Positions 44,714 to 52,966 are shown, numbered from the stretch's first letter. The stretch is 62,462 nucleotides of DNA from Clostridium lentum (GCF_014287815.1 NZ_JACOOQ010000019.1:1-62462), one strand, 5' to 3'. Program-made: numbers and translations. Notes: a model not told the origin generated them from the sequence alone.

Positions 44714-46504
44714 ATGAAAAAGGTTAATACTAAAACAAAAGTTATAGCTTTATCAACAGCTGCAGTAATGACGACGGCTATTTATTTAAAAAGTGATAAT
44801 GTAACTAATGCTGAACAATATGCACAGGTATCAGATAATGCTATAGAACTTAATGTAGATAAACAAAATAAAGATACAATTAAATTATCATTAAGTAATT
44901 TTTCAGATTTAGCAAAATCTTTACAATTAAGTGTTAAGATTGAAGGAAATGCTATTTTTACTGATGATTCTATAAAGTGGTTAGTTAAGTCACAAAATGA
45001 TGATTTAAAAACAGATGTTAAAATAAGTGCTGATAAAAAGCAAATGGATATATTTATATTATCAAATTCTAATATAGAAATTGATGGTGGATTATTAGAA
45101 ATTTGTGAAATTAATGTTGCTAAGGAAAATAAAAATAGTACAGAAGGATATACTGTTGTACCAAATGTAAATTCGGAAGGTATTGCATATAACTATATTA
45201 TTGATGGAACTAACAAACAGGTTAAGGGTTCAGATATAGTAAATAGTAGTAAAGATAAATTAACAGTAAATACAGCACCAGTAATTTCATTAGTAGAATC
45301 ACCTAAAATTGTTGAAGGAAATATAATTATAAAAACAGGTGATGTTTTTAAGCCTTTAGAGTATGTTAAAGCAACAGATGATGAAGATGGTGAAATAACT
45401 AATATAACTGCCAATAGTAATGGTGTAGATAATAAAAAACCAGGAAGTTATAAAGTTACTTATGTAGCAACAGATAAGGAAGGAGAATCTACTACTTTTG
45501 AGGCCATTGTAGTGGTAGAAGAAGCTAAACAGTCTGTTAGCAATCCAGTTATGACAGTAACAAATAAAAATATTCAAATAAGACAAGGTGAAACTTTTGA
45601 TCCTTTAAATGGTGTTATAGCAACAGATTATCAAGGAAGAAAGTTAACTGTTACTGTTACAGGAACTTATGATGTAGAAGCTTTAGGAAGCTATGTATTA
45701 ACATATACAGCAACAGATGCATATGGCAATACTGTTACAGATACTGCTACATTAGAAGTAGTTAAACAAAATGCACCTGTAATAAATGGAGTTAAATCAG
45801 AGGTTACAATAGAGGTTGGGCAAGCTTTTGATCCGCTAGAAAATGTTACTGCTACAGATTTTGCAGGAAATGCAGTAGAAGTTAAGGTTACAGGAACTTA
45901 TGACGTAAATGTACCAGGTGAATATACTATAACATATAAAGCTGTAGATAATTATGGAACTGAATCAGCTGAAATGAAAACTATATTAAAAGTCGTTGAA
46001 AAATCAAATAATAACCAAAAACCTGATGATAGTGGAAATAAACCAGACAATGGAGGAAGCAATCCAGGAGATGGTGTAAATAAACCAGATAATGGAGGAA
46101 ACAATCCAGGAGATGGTGTAAATAAACCAGACAATGGAGGAAGCAATCCAGGAGATAGTGTAAATAAACCAGACAATGGAGGAAGCAATCCAGGAGATGG
46201 TGTAAATAAACCAGACAATGAAGGAAGTAATCCAGGAGATGGTGTAAATAAACCAGACAATGGAGGAAACAATCCAGGAAACAATATAAATAGTTCTAGC
46301 AATGGGACAAACACAGGACAAAATACTGGTAATGTAAATAGTGGTGATTCTAAGAATGAAAATGTTATTAGTGAAAATAATAACTCTACAACAAATAGTT
46401 CTAAGATACCTACTACAGGAGCAGCAGTTGGTAGTGGAATAATAGTTTCTATTGGATCTGTTATAGCTTTAATAGGTGCATACTTATTTAAGAAAAATAG
46501 ATAA
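44714..46504 (+). CDS. Sortase-type cell-wall protein, possible cohesin-like anchor
   Basis: 596 residues. Signal peptide about 1-34. An N-terminal beta domain (about 40-175; strands KSLQLSVKIEG, KQMDIFILSNS, GGLLEICEINV) has cohesin/CBM-like character. Three Ig-like DUF5011-type repeats follow (about 180-275, 278-350, 355-432), each with a FDPL or FKPL motif and a GTYDV-type or GSYKV-type strand. Then six 14-residue repeats (442-525), a Ser/Asn linker, sortase-like IPTTG (565-569), a membrane helix and KKNR. It begins 17 bases after the dockerin protease, with SD AAGGAG, so it may be that protease's wall anchor. No sortase gene is in the window. Confidence 0.72.
   Translation: MKKVNTKTKVIALSTAAVMTTAIYLKSDNVTNAEQYAQVSDNAIELNVDKQNKDTIKLSLSNFSDLAKSLQLSVKIEGNAIFTDDSIKWLVKSQNDDLKTDVKISADKKQMDIFILSNSNIEIDGGLLEICEINVAKENKNSTEGYTVVPNVNSEGIAYNYIIDGTNKQVKGSDIVNSSKDKLTVNTAPVISLVESPKIVEGNIIIKTGDVFKPLEYVKATDDEDGEITNITANSNGVDNKKPGSYKVTYVATDKEGESTTFEAIVVVEEAKQSVSNPVMTVTNKNIQIRQGETFDPLNGVIATDYQGRKLTVTVTGTYDVEALGSYVLTYTATDAYGNTVTDTATLEVVKQNAPVINGVKSEVTIEVGQAFDPLENVTATDFAGNAVEVKVTGTYDVNVPGEYTITYKAVDNYGTESAEMKTILKVVEKSNNNQKPDDSGNKPDNGGSNPGDGVNKPDNGGNNPGDGVNKPDNGGSNPGDSVNKPDNGGSNPGDGVNKPDNEGSNPGDGVNKPDNGGNNPGNNINSSSNGTNTGQNTGNVNSGDSKNENVISENNNSTTNSSKIPTTGAAVGSGIIVSIGSVIALIGAYLFKKNR
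46037..46288 (+). repeat. Six tandem 42-bp repeats encoding a wall-spanning stalk
   Basis: Six copies of a 42-base unit encode NKPDNGGSNPGDGV with small changes (S/N, G/S, G/E; the last ends GNNI). The near-identity of copies suggests recent expansion, and copy number may vary between strains. The antisense frame is also open, which is a by-product of the repeat. Confidence 0.92.
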
Positions 46505-46506
46505 TA

Positions 46507-46547
46507 AAAAAAGTGCTTAAGTGTTTCATTGCTTAGGCACTTTTTAT
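46507..46547 (+). terminator. Terminator of the surface protein gene
   Basis: AAAAAAGTGC-TTAAG pairs with CTTAG-GCACTTTTT around a short loop, followed by T residues. Confidence 0.85.
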
Positions 46548-46596
46548 TATTAATTATAAAAAATGATGGAACTGTGGTAGATAGAATAAATTCTAA

Positions 46597-46692
46597 TATT
46601 CTAAAAATTCAATATTAGAACAAGCTGTTCAAGCAATGCTTTCACAAACTAAAAGTGGAGTTGAAACTGTTAAGAATTTGCTAACAACTTAA
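46597..46692 (+). pseudogene. Flagellin-like C-terminal remnant
   Basis: An open stretch without a start reads about ILEQAVQAMLSQTKSGVETV then KNLLTT and stop, resembling the terminal D0 helix of flagellins (ILxQAxQAMLSQANQ...LL). A stop codon lies just upstream at 46594; the neighbouring frame reads INSNILK up to a stop, as expected after a frameshift. Probably a vestige of a deleted flagellin gene. The match is short and judged by eye. Confidence 0.35.
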
Positions 46693-46716
46693 TTTAATTC
46701 TAAAACTTTGTATTTA

Positions 46717-46745
46717 TTGACATAAAAACATTTAGTGTTTATAAT
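46717..46745 (+). promoter_or_regulatory. Consensus sigma-A promoter
   Basis: TTGACA (46717-46722), exactly 17 bases, TATAAT (46740-46745): a full-consensus promoter. Its start point falls within the Fur box that follows, so it should be strong when derepressed. Confidence 0.85.
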
Positions 46746-46759
46746 GATAATTATTATCA
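46745..46759 (+). promoter_or_regulatory. Fur box
   Basis: TGATAATTATTATCA is a perfect 7-1-7 palindrome identical to the Bacillus Fur box core (TGATAATNATTATCA). It begins on the last base of the -10 and covers the expected start point, so Fur with iron should block initiation. Confidence 0.8.
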
Positions 46760-46797
46760 ATTAAAATATAATTATAAATAATATATATGAGGTAAAT

Positions 46798-47754
46798 ATG
46801 AAAAATATTTTAGAAATAAATGGGTTAAAGGCAGAAGTAGCTACTAAAGTACAAGGATTTATAAATATTTTAGATACGGATAGAAAAATACCAGTAACTC
46901 TTATTAATGGAGCAAAGGAAGGTAAGAGCCTTCTTATTACAGCTGGAGTTCATGGAGGAGAATATCCATGTATAAAGGCGGCCATAGAAATAGCCAAAGA
47001 AATAAATCCAGCAGATGTTTGTGGAAATATAATAATTGTACATCCAGTAAATGTTGAGGCATTTTTTAAAAGAACTCCAGCAGTTGTTCCAGAAGATAAT
47101 AAGAATTTAAATAGTATATTCCCAGGAAAAAAAGATGGAACAATAGCAGAAAAAATAGCTTATATTATAGTTAATGAAATGCAAAGTAAAGCAGATTTCC
47201 ATTTAGATATTCATGGAGGAGATTTAAATGAAGCATTAACTCCACATTTATATTATGCAGGAAAGGCAGAATTGAAAATTATTAATAAAATTAAAGAGGT
47301 GGCTGCTGTGCTAGACGTTAAATATATGGTTAAGTCTAACTCTACCACAGGAGTTCATAGCTATGGTTCTATTAGTGGAACTCCAAGTATGCTTTTAGAG
47401 CGTGGAGGAATGGGGTTATGTCTTACAGAAGATGTTAAAGCATATAAGAAAGATTTATATAGTGTTTTAAATAAAATGGAGATATTGGTAACAGAAGAAA
47501 CTATTAAAGAGGAAATTCCTATAGATATTACAGAAGCAAATTATCTAGAAGCTTTAAATGAAGGGTGTTGGACTAGCTTTGTGGAGGCTGGAGAATTAAT
47601 TTCTAAAGGACAGGTATTAGGAGAAGTTACAGACTTTTTTGGCAATTTAGTAGATAGATATTACGCAGAATTTAATGGTGTTGTAATGTATCATACAGTA
47701 GCGTTAGCAGTTGCAAAGGATAGCCCTTTAGTGGCTTATGGTAAGCTTGAGTAA
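46798..47754 (+). CDS. Succinylglutamate desuccinylase/aspartoacylase family zinc hydrolase
   Basis: 318 residues of the AstE/AspA branch of the M14 metallopeptidase fold. Zinc ligands are visible: H52 and E55 in GVHGGEYP and H139 in HLDIHGG. These enzymes remove acyl groups from amino-acid-like substrates. ATG 46798 is preceded by GAGG. Direct Fur control and an adjacent NikABCDE-type transporter suggest processing of an imported or secreted metal-chelating amide, but no substrate can be read. Lacks signal peptide, so cytoplasmic. Has its own terminator. Confidence 0.82.
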   Translation: MKNILEINGLKAEVATKVQGFINILDTDRKIPVTLINGAKEGKSLLITAGVHGGEYPCIKAAIEIAKEINPADVCGNIIIVHPVNVEAFFKRTPAVVPEDNKNLNSIFPGKKDGTIAEKIAYIIVNEMQSKADFHLDIHGGDLNEALTPHLYYAGKAELKIINKIKEVAAVLDVKYMVKSNSTTGVHSYGSISGTPSMLLERGGMGLCLTEDVKAYKKDLYSVLNKMEILVTEETIKEEIPIDITEANYLEALNEGCWTSFVEAGELISKGQVLGEVTDFFGNLVDRYYAEFNGVVMYHTVALAVAKDSPLVAYGKLE

Positions 47755-47756
47755 AA

Positions 47757-47792
47757 GAAATCATACATGTTATGGCATGTATGATTTTTTTT
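47757..47792 (+). terminator. Terminator of the aspartoacylase-family gene
   Basis: AAATCATACATG pairs with CATGTATGATTT around TTATGG and runs into T residues. Confidence 0.9.
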
Positions 47793-47809
47793 AATAATTA
47801 ATAATAATG

Positions 47810-47838
47810 TTGACACAATAGGAGATAAGATATAAAAT
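47810..47838 (+). promoter_or_regulatory. Sigma-A promoter of the ABC transporter operon
   Basis: TTGACA (47810-47815) with TAAAAT at 17 bases (47833-47838) or TATAAA at 15 bases (47831-47836). The 19-bp palindrome lies just downstream. Confidence 0.65.
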
Positions 47839-47849
47839 TTATAAAGGTA

Positions 47850-47868
47850 AATGCAAATCATTTGCATT
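47850..47868 (+). promoter_or_regulatory. Fur-family-like operator (not Fur consensus)
   Basis: AATGCAAATCATTTGCATT is a perfect 9-1-9 palindrome whose core TGCAAAT-C-ATTTGCA has the 7-1-7 geometry of Fur, Zur and PerR sites but other bases. It covers about +5 to +25 of the transporter transcript. Zur or a nickel/cobalt sensor of the Fur family is a reasonable guess. Confidence 0.6.
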
Positions 47869-47887
47869 ATGAAATGGAGATTAATTT

Positions 47888-48820
47888 ATGAAATTATTAA
47901 AATATATCTTTAAGAGAGTTGTAGGAGTAATACCCATTTTGATAATAATATCATTTGTATCATTTGGGCTTATGAATTTAGCACCAGGAGATCCGGCAGA
48001 AGCAATATTGACTTCTCAGGGAGCTGTTGTAACATCAGAAGTTTTAGAAAGCACTAGGGTAGAGATGGGATTAGACAAACCTTTTTTAGTACAATATCTA
48101 AATTGGATGAAAAATTGCTTAAAAGGAGATTTTGGCATTTCCTATTCTACAGGGGTATCGGTAAAGGAAGAGTTATTTAAGCATTTACCATATACCATAA
48201 CACTTACAGCCACAGCTATGGCTATAACTATACTTGTTTCGATTCCCATTGGAATAATAGCAGCAATTAATAAAGATAAATTTATAGATTATATAATAAG
48301 GACAATCAGCTTTATAGGCAATTCTATTCCAGGATTCTTTTTAGCATTGATATTATTATTAGTCTTTTCTTTAAAATTAAGATGGTTTCCTATATTAAGT
48401 GAAAGTGGTATTAAGAGTATAATTTTACCTTCTATAACTTTAGCAATACCTATGATAAGTAAGTATATACGTCAGATAAGAGTAGTTGTTATTGAGGAAT
48501 TAGAAAAGGATTATGTAAGGGGAGCTAGGTCTAGAGGAATAAGTGAAGCAGGAATACTCTATTTTAATGTACTTAAAAATATAATGATAACAATAATAAC
48601 GTTAGTAGGATTATCTATAGGTTCATTAATGGGAGGAAGTGCTGTAATTGAGGCTATATTTGTTTGGCCTGGAATTGGAAGCTTAGCATTAAATGCTATA
48701 TTCAATAGAGATTATCCTGTTATTCAAGGATATGTTCTTTGGATGGCAATAATTTTTGTGCTGATAAATTTAATAACAGATTTGCTATATAAGTTTATTG
48801 ACCCAAGAATTGAAGCATAG
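47888..48820 (+). CDS. ABC transporter permease (NikB/DppB type)
   Basis: 310-residue inner membrane permease with six predicted helices. The N-terminus (YIFKRVVGVIPILIIISFVSFGLMNLAPGDPAEAIL) and EAA loop (EELEKDYVRGARSRGISEAGILYFNVLKN) are typical of the nickel/peptide group. It is the first of five genes that together make a complete binding-protein-dependent importer. RBS TGGAGA. Confidence 0.9.
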   Translation: MKLLKYIFKRVVGVIPILIIISFVSFGLMNLAPGDPAEAILTSQGAVVTSEVLESTRVEMGLDKPFLVQYLNWMKNCLKGDFGISYSTGVSVKEELFKHLPYTITLTATAMAITILVSIPIGIIAAINKDKFIDYIIRTISFIGNSIPGFFLALILLLVFSLKLRWFPILSESGIKSIILPSITLAIPMISKYIRQIRVVVIEELEKDYVRGARSRGISEAGILYFNVLKNIMITIITLVGLSIGSLMGGSAVIEAIFVWPGIGSLALNAIFNRDYPVIQGYVLWMAIIFVLINLITDLLYKFIDPRIEA

Positions 48821-48833
48821 TGAGGGGATAAAT

Positions 48834-49658
48834 ATGAGTACAAAAGATAGAAGAAAGAATAAATTTTTAATGATTTTAATATTGATAGTAATAATCTTGG
48901 GTATAAGCTTGTTAGCACCATATATAGCACCTAATGATCCGTATAAAATAGATTTACAAAATACATTAAAGGCACCAAGTAGAGAATTCTTTTTAGGCAC
49001 TGATGCTTTAGGTAGATGTGTATTTTCTAGAATGATATATGGTGCATCTAGAACTATTTTTTCATCACTTATTTTAGTTTCACTAATGTTTGTATTTGGA
49101 AGCTTTATAGGAATTATTAGTGGATATATAGGTGGATTATTTGACAATATAGTAATGAGAGTTGTTGATGTATTTTTAGCATTTCCTAGTTTGGTGTTGG
49201 CCATTGCTGTTGCAGGAGTTTTAGGTGGTGGTATGATTAATGCTATGATAGCCATAGGGGTTATCGGTTGGACTAAGTATGCTAGGTTAGCTAGAGGTGA
49301 AGTATTGGAGATAAAGGAAGAAACATTTATAAAAGCTGCTAGGTTAAGTGGTAATAGTTCTATGTATATTGTTTTTAAGCATATTATGCCAAGAGTTTTA
49401 AGTACTCTTATAGTTACAGCATCTTTAGATATTGGAACTACTATCATGGAAATGGCAGCGCTTTCTTTCCTAGGATTAAGTTCACCACTACCTATACCGG
49501 AATGGGGAGCAATGATGAATGAAGGAAAAAGTATGATTCAATTTGCACCATGGATAACCATAGCACCAGGTATAGCAATTTTTATTATTGTCATATTATT
49601 TAATCTTCTAGGTGATGTAGTACATGATATGCTAGATCCTAAGCAAAAAGAATATTAA
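48834..49658 (+). CDS. ABC transporter permease (NikC/DppC type)
   Basis: 274-residue partner permease. It opens with a membrane helix (about 12-30), then LAPYIAPNDPYKIDLQNTLKAPSREFFLGTDALGRCVFSRMIYG, the DppC/NikC signature, and has an EAA loop (EETFIKAARLSGNSSMYIVFKHIMPR). ATG 48834 has TGAGGGGATAA as SD, 14 bases after the first permease stop; a TTG start at 48798 would overlap that gene and lacks an SD. Confidence 0.9.
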   Translation: MSTKDRRKNKFLMILILIVIILGISLLAPYIAPNDPYKIDLQNTLKAPSREFFLGTDALGRCVFSRMIYGASRTIFSSLILVSLMFVFGSFIGIISGYIGGLFDNIVMRVVDVFLAFPSLVLAIAVAGVLGGGMINAMIAIGVIGWTKYARLARGEVLEIKEETFIKAARLSGNSSMYIVFKHIMPRVLSTLIVTASLDIGTTIMEMAALSFLGLSSPLPIPEWGAMMNEGKSMIQFAPWITIAPGIAIFIIVILFNLLGDVVHDMLDPKQKEY

Positions 49659-49672
49659 TAAGGAGTTAACTG

Positions 49673-51214
49673 GTGAAGAAAAGAAAAATAAACATAATGG
49701 CTTTAGGAATTTTAACATGTTTTCTTATATTAACGGGCTGTGGCAAAAGTAATGATGATACTGTTTGGAAAAGCAAGGAAGAATTAGTATTTGGAACAAC
49801 AATCAGTACTAAAAGTTTAGATCCAGCACAAGGATATAGTGGATGGTTTACTGTAAGGTATGGAGTGGCAGAAACGCTTTTTAAATTAGATGATGCTATG
49901 GAACCAATTCCATGGCTAGCACAAGGATATGAAGCATTAAATACTACAACATGGCGTATAGAGATTAAAGAAAATATATATTTTCAAAATGGAGTAGAGA
50001 TGACAGCAAAAAAAGTGAAAGAGTCATTAGACAGAGTAATTGAATTAAATAGTAGAGCTAAATCTACTTTAAAAATAAAAAATATTGAAGTAGATGGAAA
50101 ATATTTAATTTTTAATATGGAAGAGGAAAATCCTACTTTAATAAATGATTTGTGTGATCCTTTTGCAGCAATTATTGATGTGAATGGTACAGAAACTCCT
50201 GATAGTAATCCAGTAGGTACAGGTCCTTTCATAGTAGAAAAGTTTACTACTATCAGCTCAAGTTATTTAACTAGAAATAATAATTATTGGGATGGTGATG
50301 TAAAGCTAAGCAATTTAAAGATTATTCCTATTAGTGATAGTGACACATTAGCCATGGCACTACAATCTGGAGAAATTGATATTGCTCAGGGAATATCTAC
50401 ATCACTTATGGCTTTGTTAAAGGAAAATGACGATTATAAGTTAAGTAGTATAGATACCTCAAGAGCAATATTAATGTATTTTAATGAAAATAACAGCAAT
50501 TTAAATAATAAAAATGTGAGAAAAGCAATTAATATGCTTATAAATAAAGAAGAGTATGCAAAGGGACTTTTAAATGGTAATGCAACAGCAGCAGTAGGAC
50601 CATTTCCAAAGAACACTACATATGGTTCTAATGTAACTGATAATTCAAGTTATAATAAAGAAGAAGCAATAAGAATATTGACAAAAGAAGGGTATAGCGA
50701 TACCAATGGTGATGGAATTTTAGATAAGGATGGAGAAAATTTAACTTTAAAATTAATTACATATTCAGCAAGAGCTGAGTTGCCAACAATAGCCCAGGCA
50801 CTTCAAGCAGATTTAAAAGAGGTTGGTATAGAAGTATCCATTGAAATATCTGAAAATATTTCAGATATATTATCTAAGGGAAGCTTTGATTTATGTTTAT
50901 ATTCCAATGTAACATCATCTACTGGAGAGCCTTTATCTTATTTAAATAATGCCATGAGAAGTAATGGAGAATTAAATTATGGTAATTATAGTAATATGGA
51001 AGTAGATATGCTTTTAGATAAAATGCAGTTAGAATTTGATATAGAAGAAAGAAATAATTTAGCAGAAGAAATAGTTCAAAAGGTTTTAGATGATGATGGT
51101 TATAATTTTATAGCACATCTTAAGGTTAGTTTCTTGATGAAAAATAATGTAGTGGGATTTAAGGCACATCCTACAGATTATTATCAATTTAATAAAGATA
51201 CATATATTCAGTAG
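49673..51214 (+). CDS. Family 5 extracellular solute-binding lipoprotein (NikA/CntA-like)
   Basis: 513-residue cluster C binding protein. A lipobox LTGC places the acylated cysteine at C23, so it is tethered outside the membrane. Family motifs: LDPAQGYSGWFTVRYGVAETLF, PWLAQGYE, TWRIEIKENIYFQNGVEMTAKKVKES and NPVGTGPFIVEKF. It determines what the five-gene transporter imports: nickel, a metal-chelator complex or an oligopeptide. The VRYGVAETLFKLD segment and the metal-type operator lean toward a metal complex. GTG 49673 follows AAGGAG. Confidence 0.87.
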   Translation: MKKRKINIMALGILTCFLILTGCGKSNDDTVWKSKEELVFGTTISTKSLDPAQGYSGWFTVRYGVAETLFKLDDAMEPIPWLAQGYEALNTTTWRIEIKENIYFQNGVEMTAKKVKESLDRVIELNSRAKSTLKIKNIEVDGKYLIFNMEEENPTLINDLCDPFAAIIDVNGTETPDSNPVGTGPFIVEKFTTISSSYLTRNNNYWDGDVKLSNLKIIPISDSDTLAMALQSGEIDIAQGISTSLMALLKENDDYKLSSIDTSRAILMYFNENNSNLNNKNVRKAINMLINKEEYAKGLLNGNATAAVGPFPKNTTYGSNVTDNSSYNKEEAIRILTKEGYSDTNGDGILDKDGENLTLKLITYSARAELPTIAQALQADLKEVGIEVSIEISENISDILSKGSFDLCLYSNVTSSTGEPLSYLNNAMRSNGELNYGNYSNMEVDMLLDKMQLEFDIEERNNLAEEIVQKVLDDDGYNFIAHLKVSFLMKNNVVGFKAHPTDYYQFNKDTYIQ

Positions 51215-51222
51215 GTGAAGCG

Positions 51223-52188
51223 ATGAAAGAGATATTAAAAGTTAAAGATTTATCTGTTAATAATAATAGCGTAAAAATATTAAAGAATATATCTTTTAAT
51301 ATAAAAAAAGGTGAGATATTAGGCATAGTTGGAGAAAGTGGTTGTGGAAAAAGTACGCTCATTAGAGCTTTGATTCAAATGATGAATAAATCAGAGGAAA
51401 TAATTAGTGGTGAAATATTATTTAATGAAAGGAATCTTTTATCATTAGATAGTAAGCAGATAAGAAAATTAAGAGGAAATAATCTGGCAGTAATTTTTCA
51501 AAATCCAGGAGCAACATTAAATCCTATTAGAAAAATAGGTAAACAATTTGTACAAACTATGCAAAGTCATATGAATATAAATAAAAATGAAGCTTTAGAA
51601 AAAGCTGCAAATATGCTTGAGAAGGTTAATTTAAAGGATAGCAAATGTATATTAAACAGCTATCCTTTTGAACTAAGTGGAGGTATGAAGCAAAGAGTTA
51701 CCATAGCTTTGGCCATGATTTTAGAGCCAGAAATATTAATAGCTGATGAGCCCACCAGTGCATTAGACGTTACGGTACAGGCACAGGTAGTAAAGGAAAT
51801 GATGTCACTTAGAGATAATTTTCAGACAAGCATAATAATAGTTACTCATAGTATGAGTGTTATATCACAAATGGTAGATAAAGTAGCAGTTATGTATAGT
51901 GGAAATATCGTGGAGTATGGAGATAAAGAAGATATACTCAGAAATCCTAAACATCCTTACACTAAGGCTTTAATAGATGCAGTTCCTAAGATGGATGGAA
52001 CTATGCCAAAAGGTATAAAGGGAAATCCACCATTATTTACAGAAAATATAACTGGTTGTAGTTTTGCACCAAGGTGTGAAAAATGTAATGAAGTATGTAT
52101 AAAAAATCAGCAATATTTGAAGAAGATGCATGATGGAAGATACATAGCTTGTGATTATGTAAAAGATGTGGAGAAAAAATATGGATAA
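51223..52188 (+). CDS. ABC transporter ATPase (NikD/OppD type)
   Basis: 321-residue ATPase. Walker A GESGCGKST at 37-45, Q-loop FQNPGATLNP, ABC signature ELSGGMKQRV, Walker B ILIADEPTSALDV and H-loop VTHSM. The C-terminal oligopeptide/nickel extension has the cysteine set GCSFAPRCEKCNEVC, which in some relatives binds an Fe-S cluster. It overlaps the next ATPase by eight bases. Confidence 0.92.
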   Translation: MKEILKVKDLSVNNNSVKILKNISFNIKKGEILGIVGESGCGKSTLIRALIQMMNKSEEIISGEILFNERNLLSLDSKQIRKLRGNNLAVIFQNPGATLNPIRKIGKQFVQTMQSHMNINKNEALEKAANMLEKVNLKDSKCILNSYPFELSGGMKQRVTIALAMILEPEILIADEPTSALDVTVQAQVVKEMMSLRDNFQTSIIIVTHSMSVISQMVDKVAVMYSGNIVEYGDKEDILRNPKHPYTKALIDAVPKMDGTMPKGIKGNPPLFTENITGCSFAPRCEKCNEVCIKNQQYLKKMHDGRYIACDYVKDVEKKYG

Positions 52189-52945
52189 AATAATTTTACA
52201 ATGCAATAATTTAAGAAAGACATATAAAAAGAAAGATCATTTACATGTTGCTTGTGATGATATAAATCTGTATATAAAGCAAGGTGAGTGTTTAGGGGTA
52301 GTTGGAGAAAGTGGTAGTGGAAAAAGCACTTTAGCTAATATCATTATGAAGCTGGAAAAAGCAGATAGTGGAACAGTAATATTAAATGATAAAGATATTA
52401 CTAATGTAAAAAGAAATGAATTAAAAGAAGTTTATAAGGAAATTCAAATGGTATTTCAAGATGCCATTGGCTCATTTAATCCAAGGCTAACCATTGAAGA
52501 ATCTATTATGGAGTATGTTTGTAATTTATGTTCTACAACGGAAGAAGAAAAAAAGCATAAGGTAGATAATCTTTTGCAGATGGTAGGTTTGCCAAAGGAG
52601 TATAAAGATAGATATCCTCATGAATTAAGTGGAGGGCAATGTCAGAGGGCAGCTATTGCAAGAGCATTATCAGCCCATCCTAAGATTTTAGTTTGTGATG
52701 AAGCTACCAGTGCTTTAGATGTATCAGTTCAAGCACAAGTAGTTGAATTACTAAAAGAAATGCAAGAAAAAATGAATATTTCATACTTATTTATTACTCA
52801 TGATTTAGCATTAGTAAGTAGTTTTTGTGATAGAGTAGCAGTTATGAAAAATGGAAAAGTAGTAGAAGTTGGAGAAGCAAAGGAGGTTATTAATAATCCT
52901 CAACATGAATATACCAAGTTATTAATTCAATCAGCTTATCTTTAA
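52181..52945 (+). CDS. ABC transporter ATPase (NikE/OppF type)
   Basis: 254-residue second ATPase. Walker A GESGSGKST at 42-50, signature HELSGGQCQRAAIARAL, Walker B ILVCDEATSALDV, ITHDLALV. It lacks the long OppF C-terminal extension, as in NikE. ATG 52181 follows GGAG at eight bases; an in-frame ATG at 52166 would start before the SD. Last gene of the operon; a bidirectional terminator follows. Confidence 0.92.
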   Translation: MDKIILQCNNLRKTYKKKDHLHVACDDINLYIKQGECLGVVGESGSGKSTLANIIMKLEKADSGTVILNDKDITNVKRNELKEVYKEIQMVFQDAIGSFNPRLTIEESIMEYVCNLCSTTEEEKKHKVDNLLQMVGLPKEYKDRYPHELSGGQCQRAAIARALSAHPKILVCDEATSALDVSVQAQVVELLKEMQEKMNISYLFITHDLALVSSFCDRVAVMKNGKVVEVGEAKEVINNPQHEYTKLLIQSAYL

Positions 52946-52966
52946 TAAGTAAAGTCATCAGTCTGT

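Noticed and set aside
46037..46288. CRISPR-like direct repeats
   Set aside because: Units are contiguous without spacers, in frame, and encode a regular 14-residue repeat.
45952..46321. Long antisense open frames of about 105 and 120 codons across the surface-protein repeats
   Set aside because: They are low-complexity mirror images of the 42-bp repeats, without RBS or recognisable protein features.
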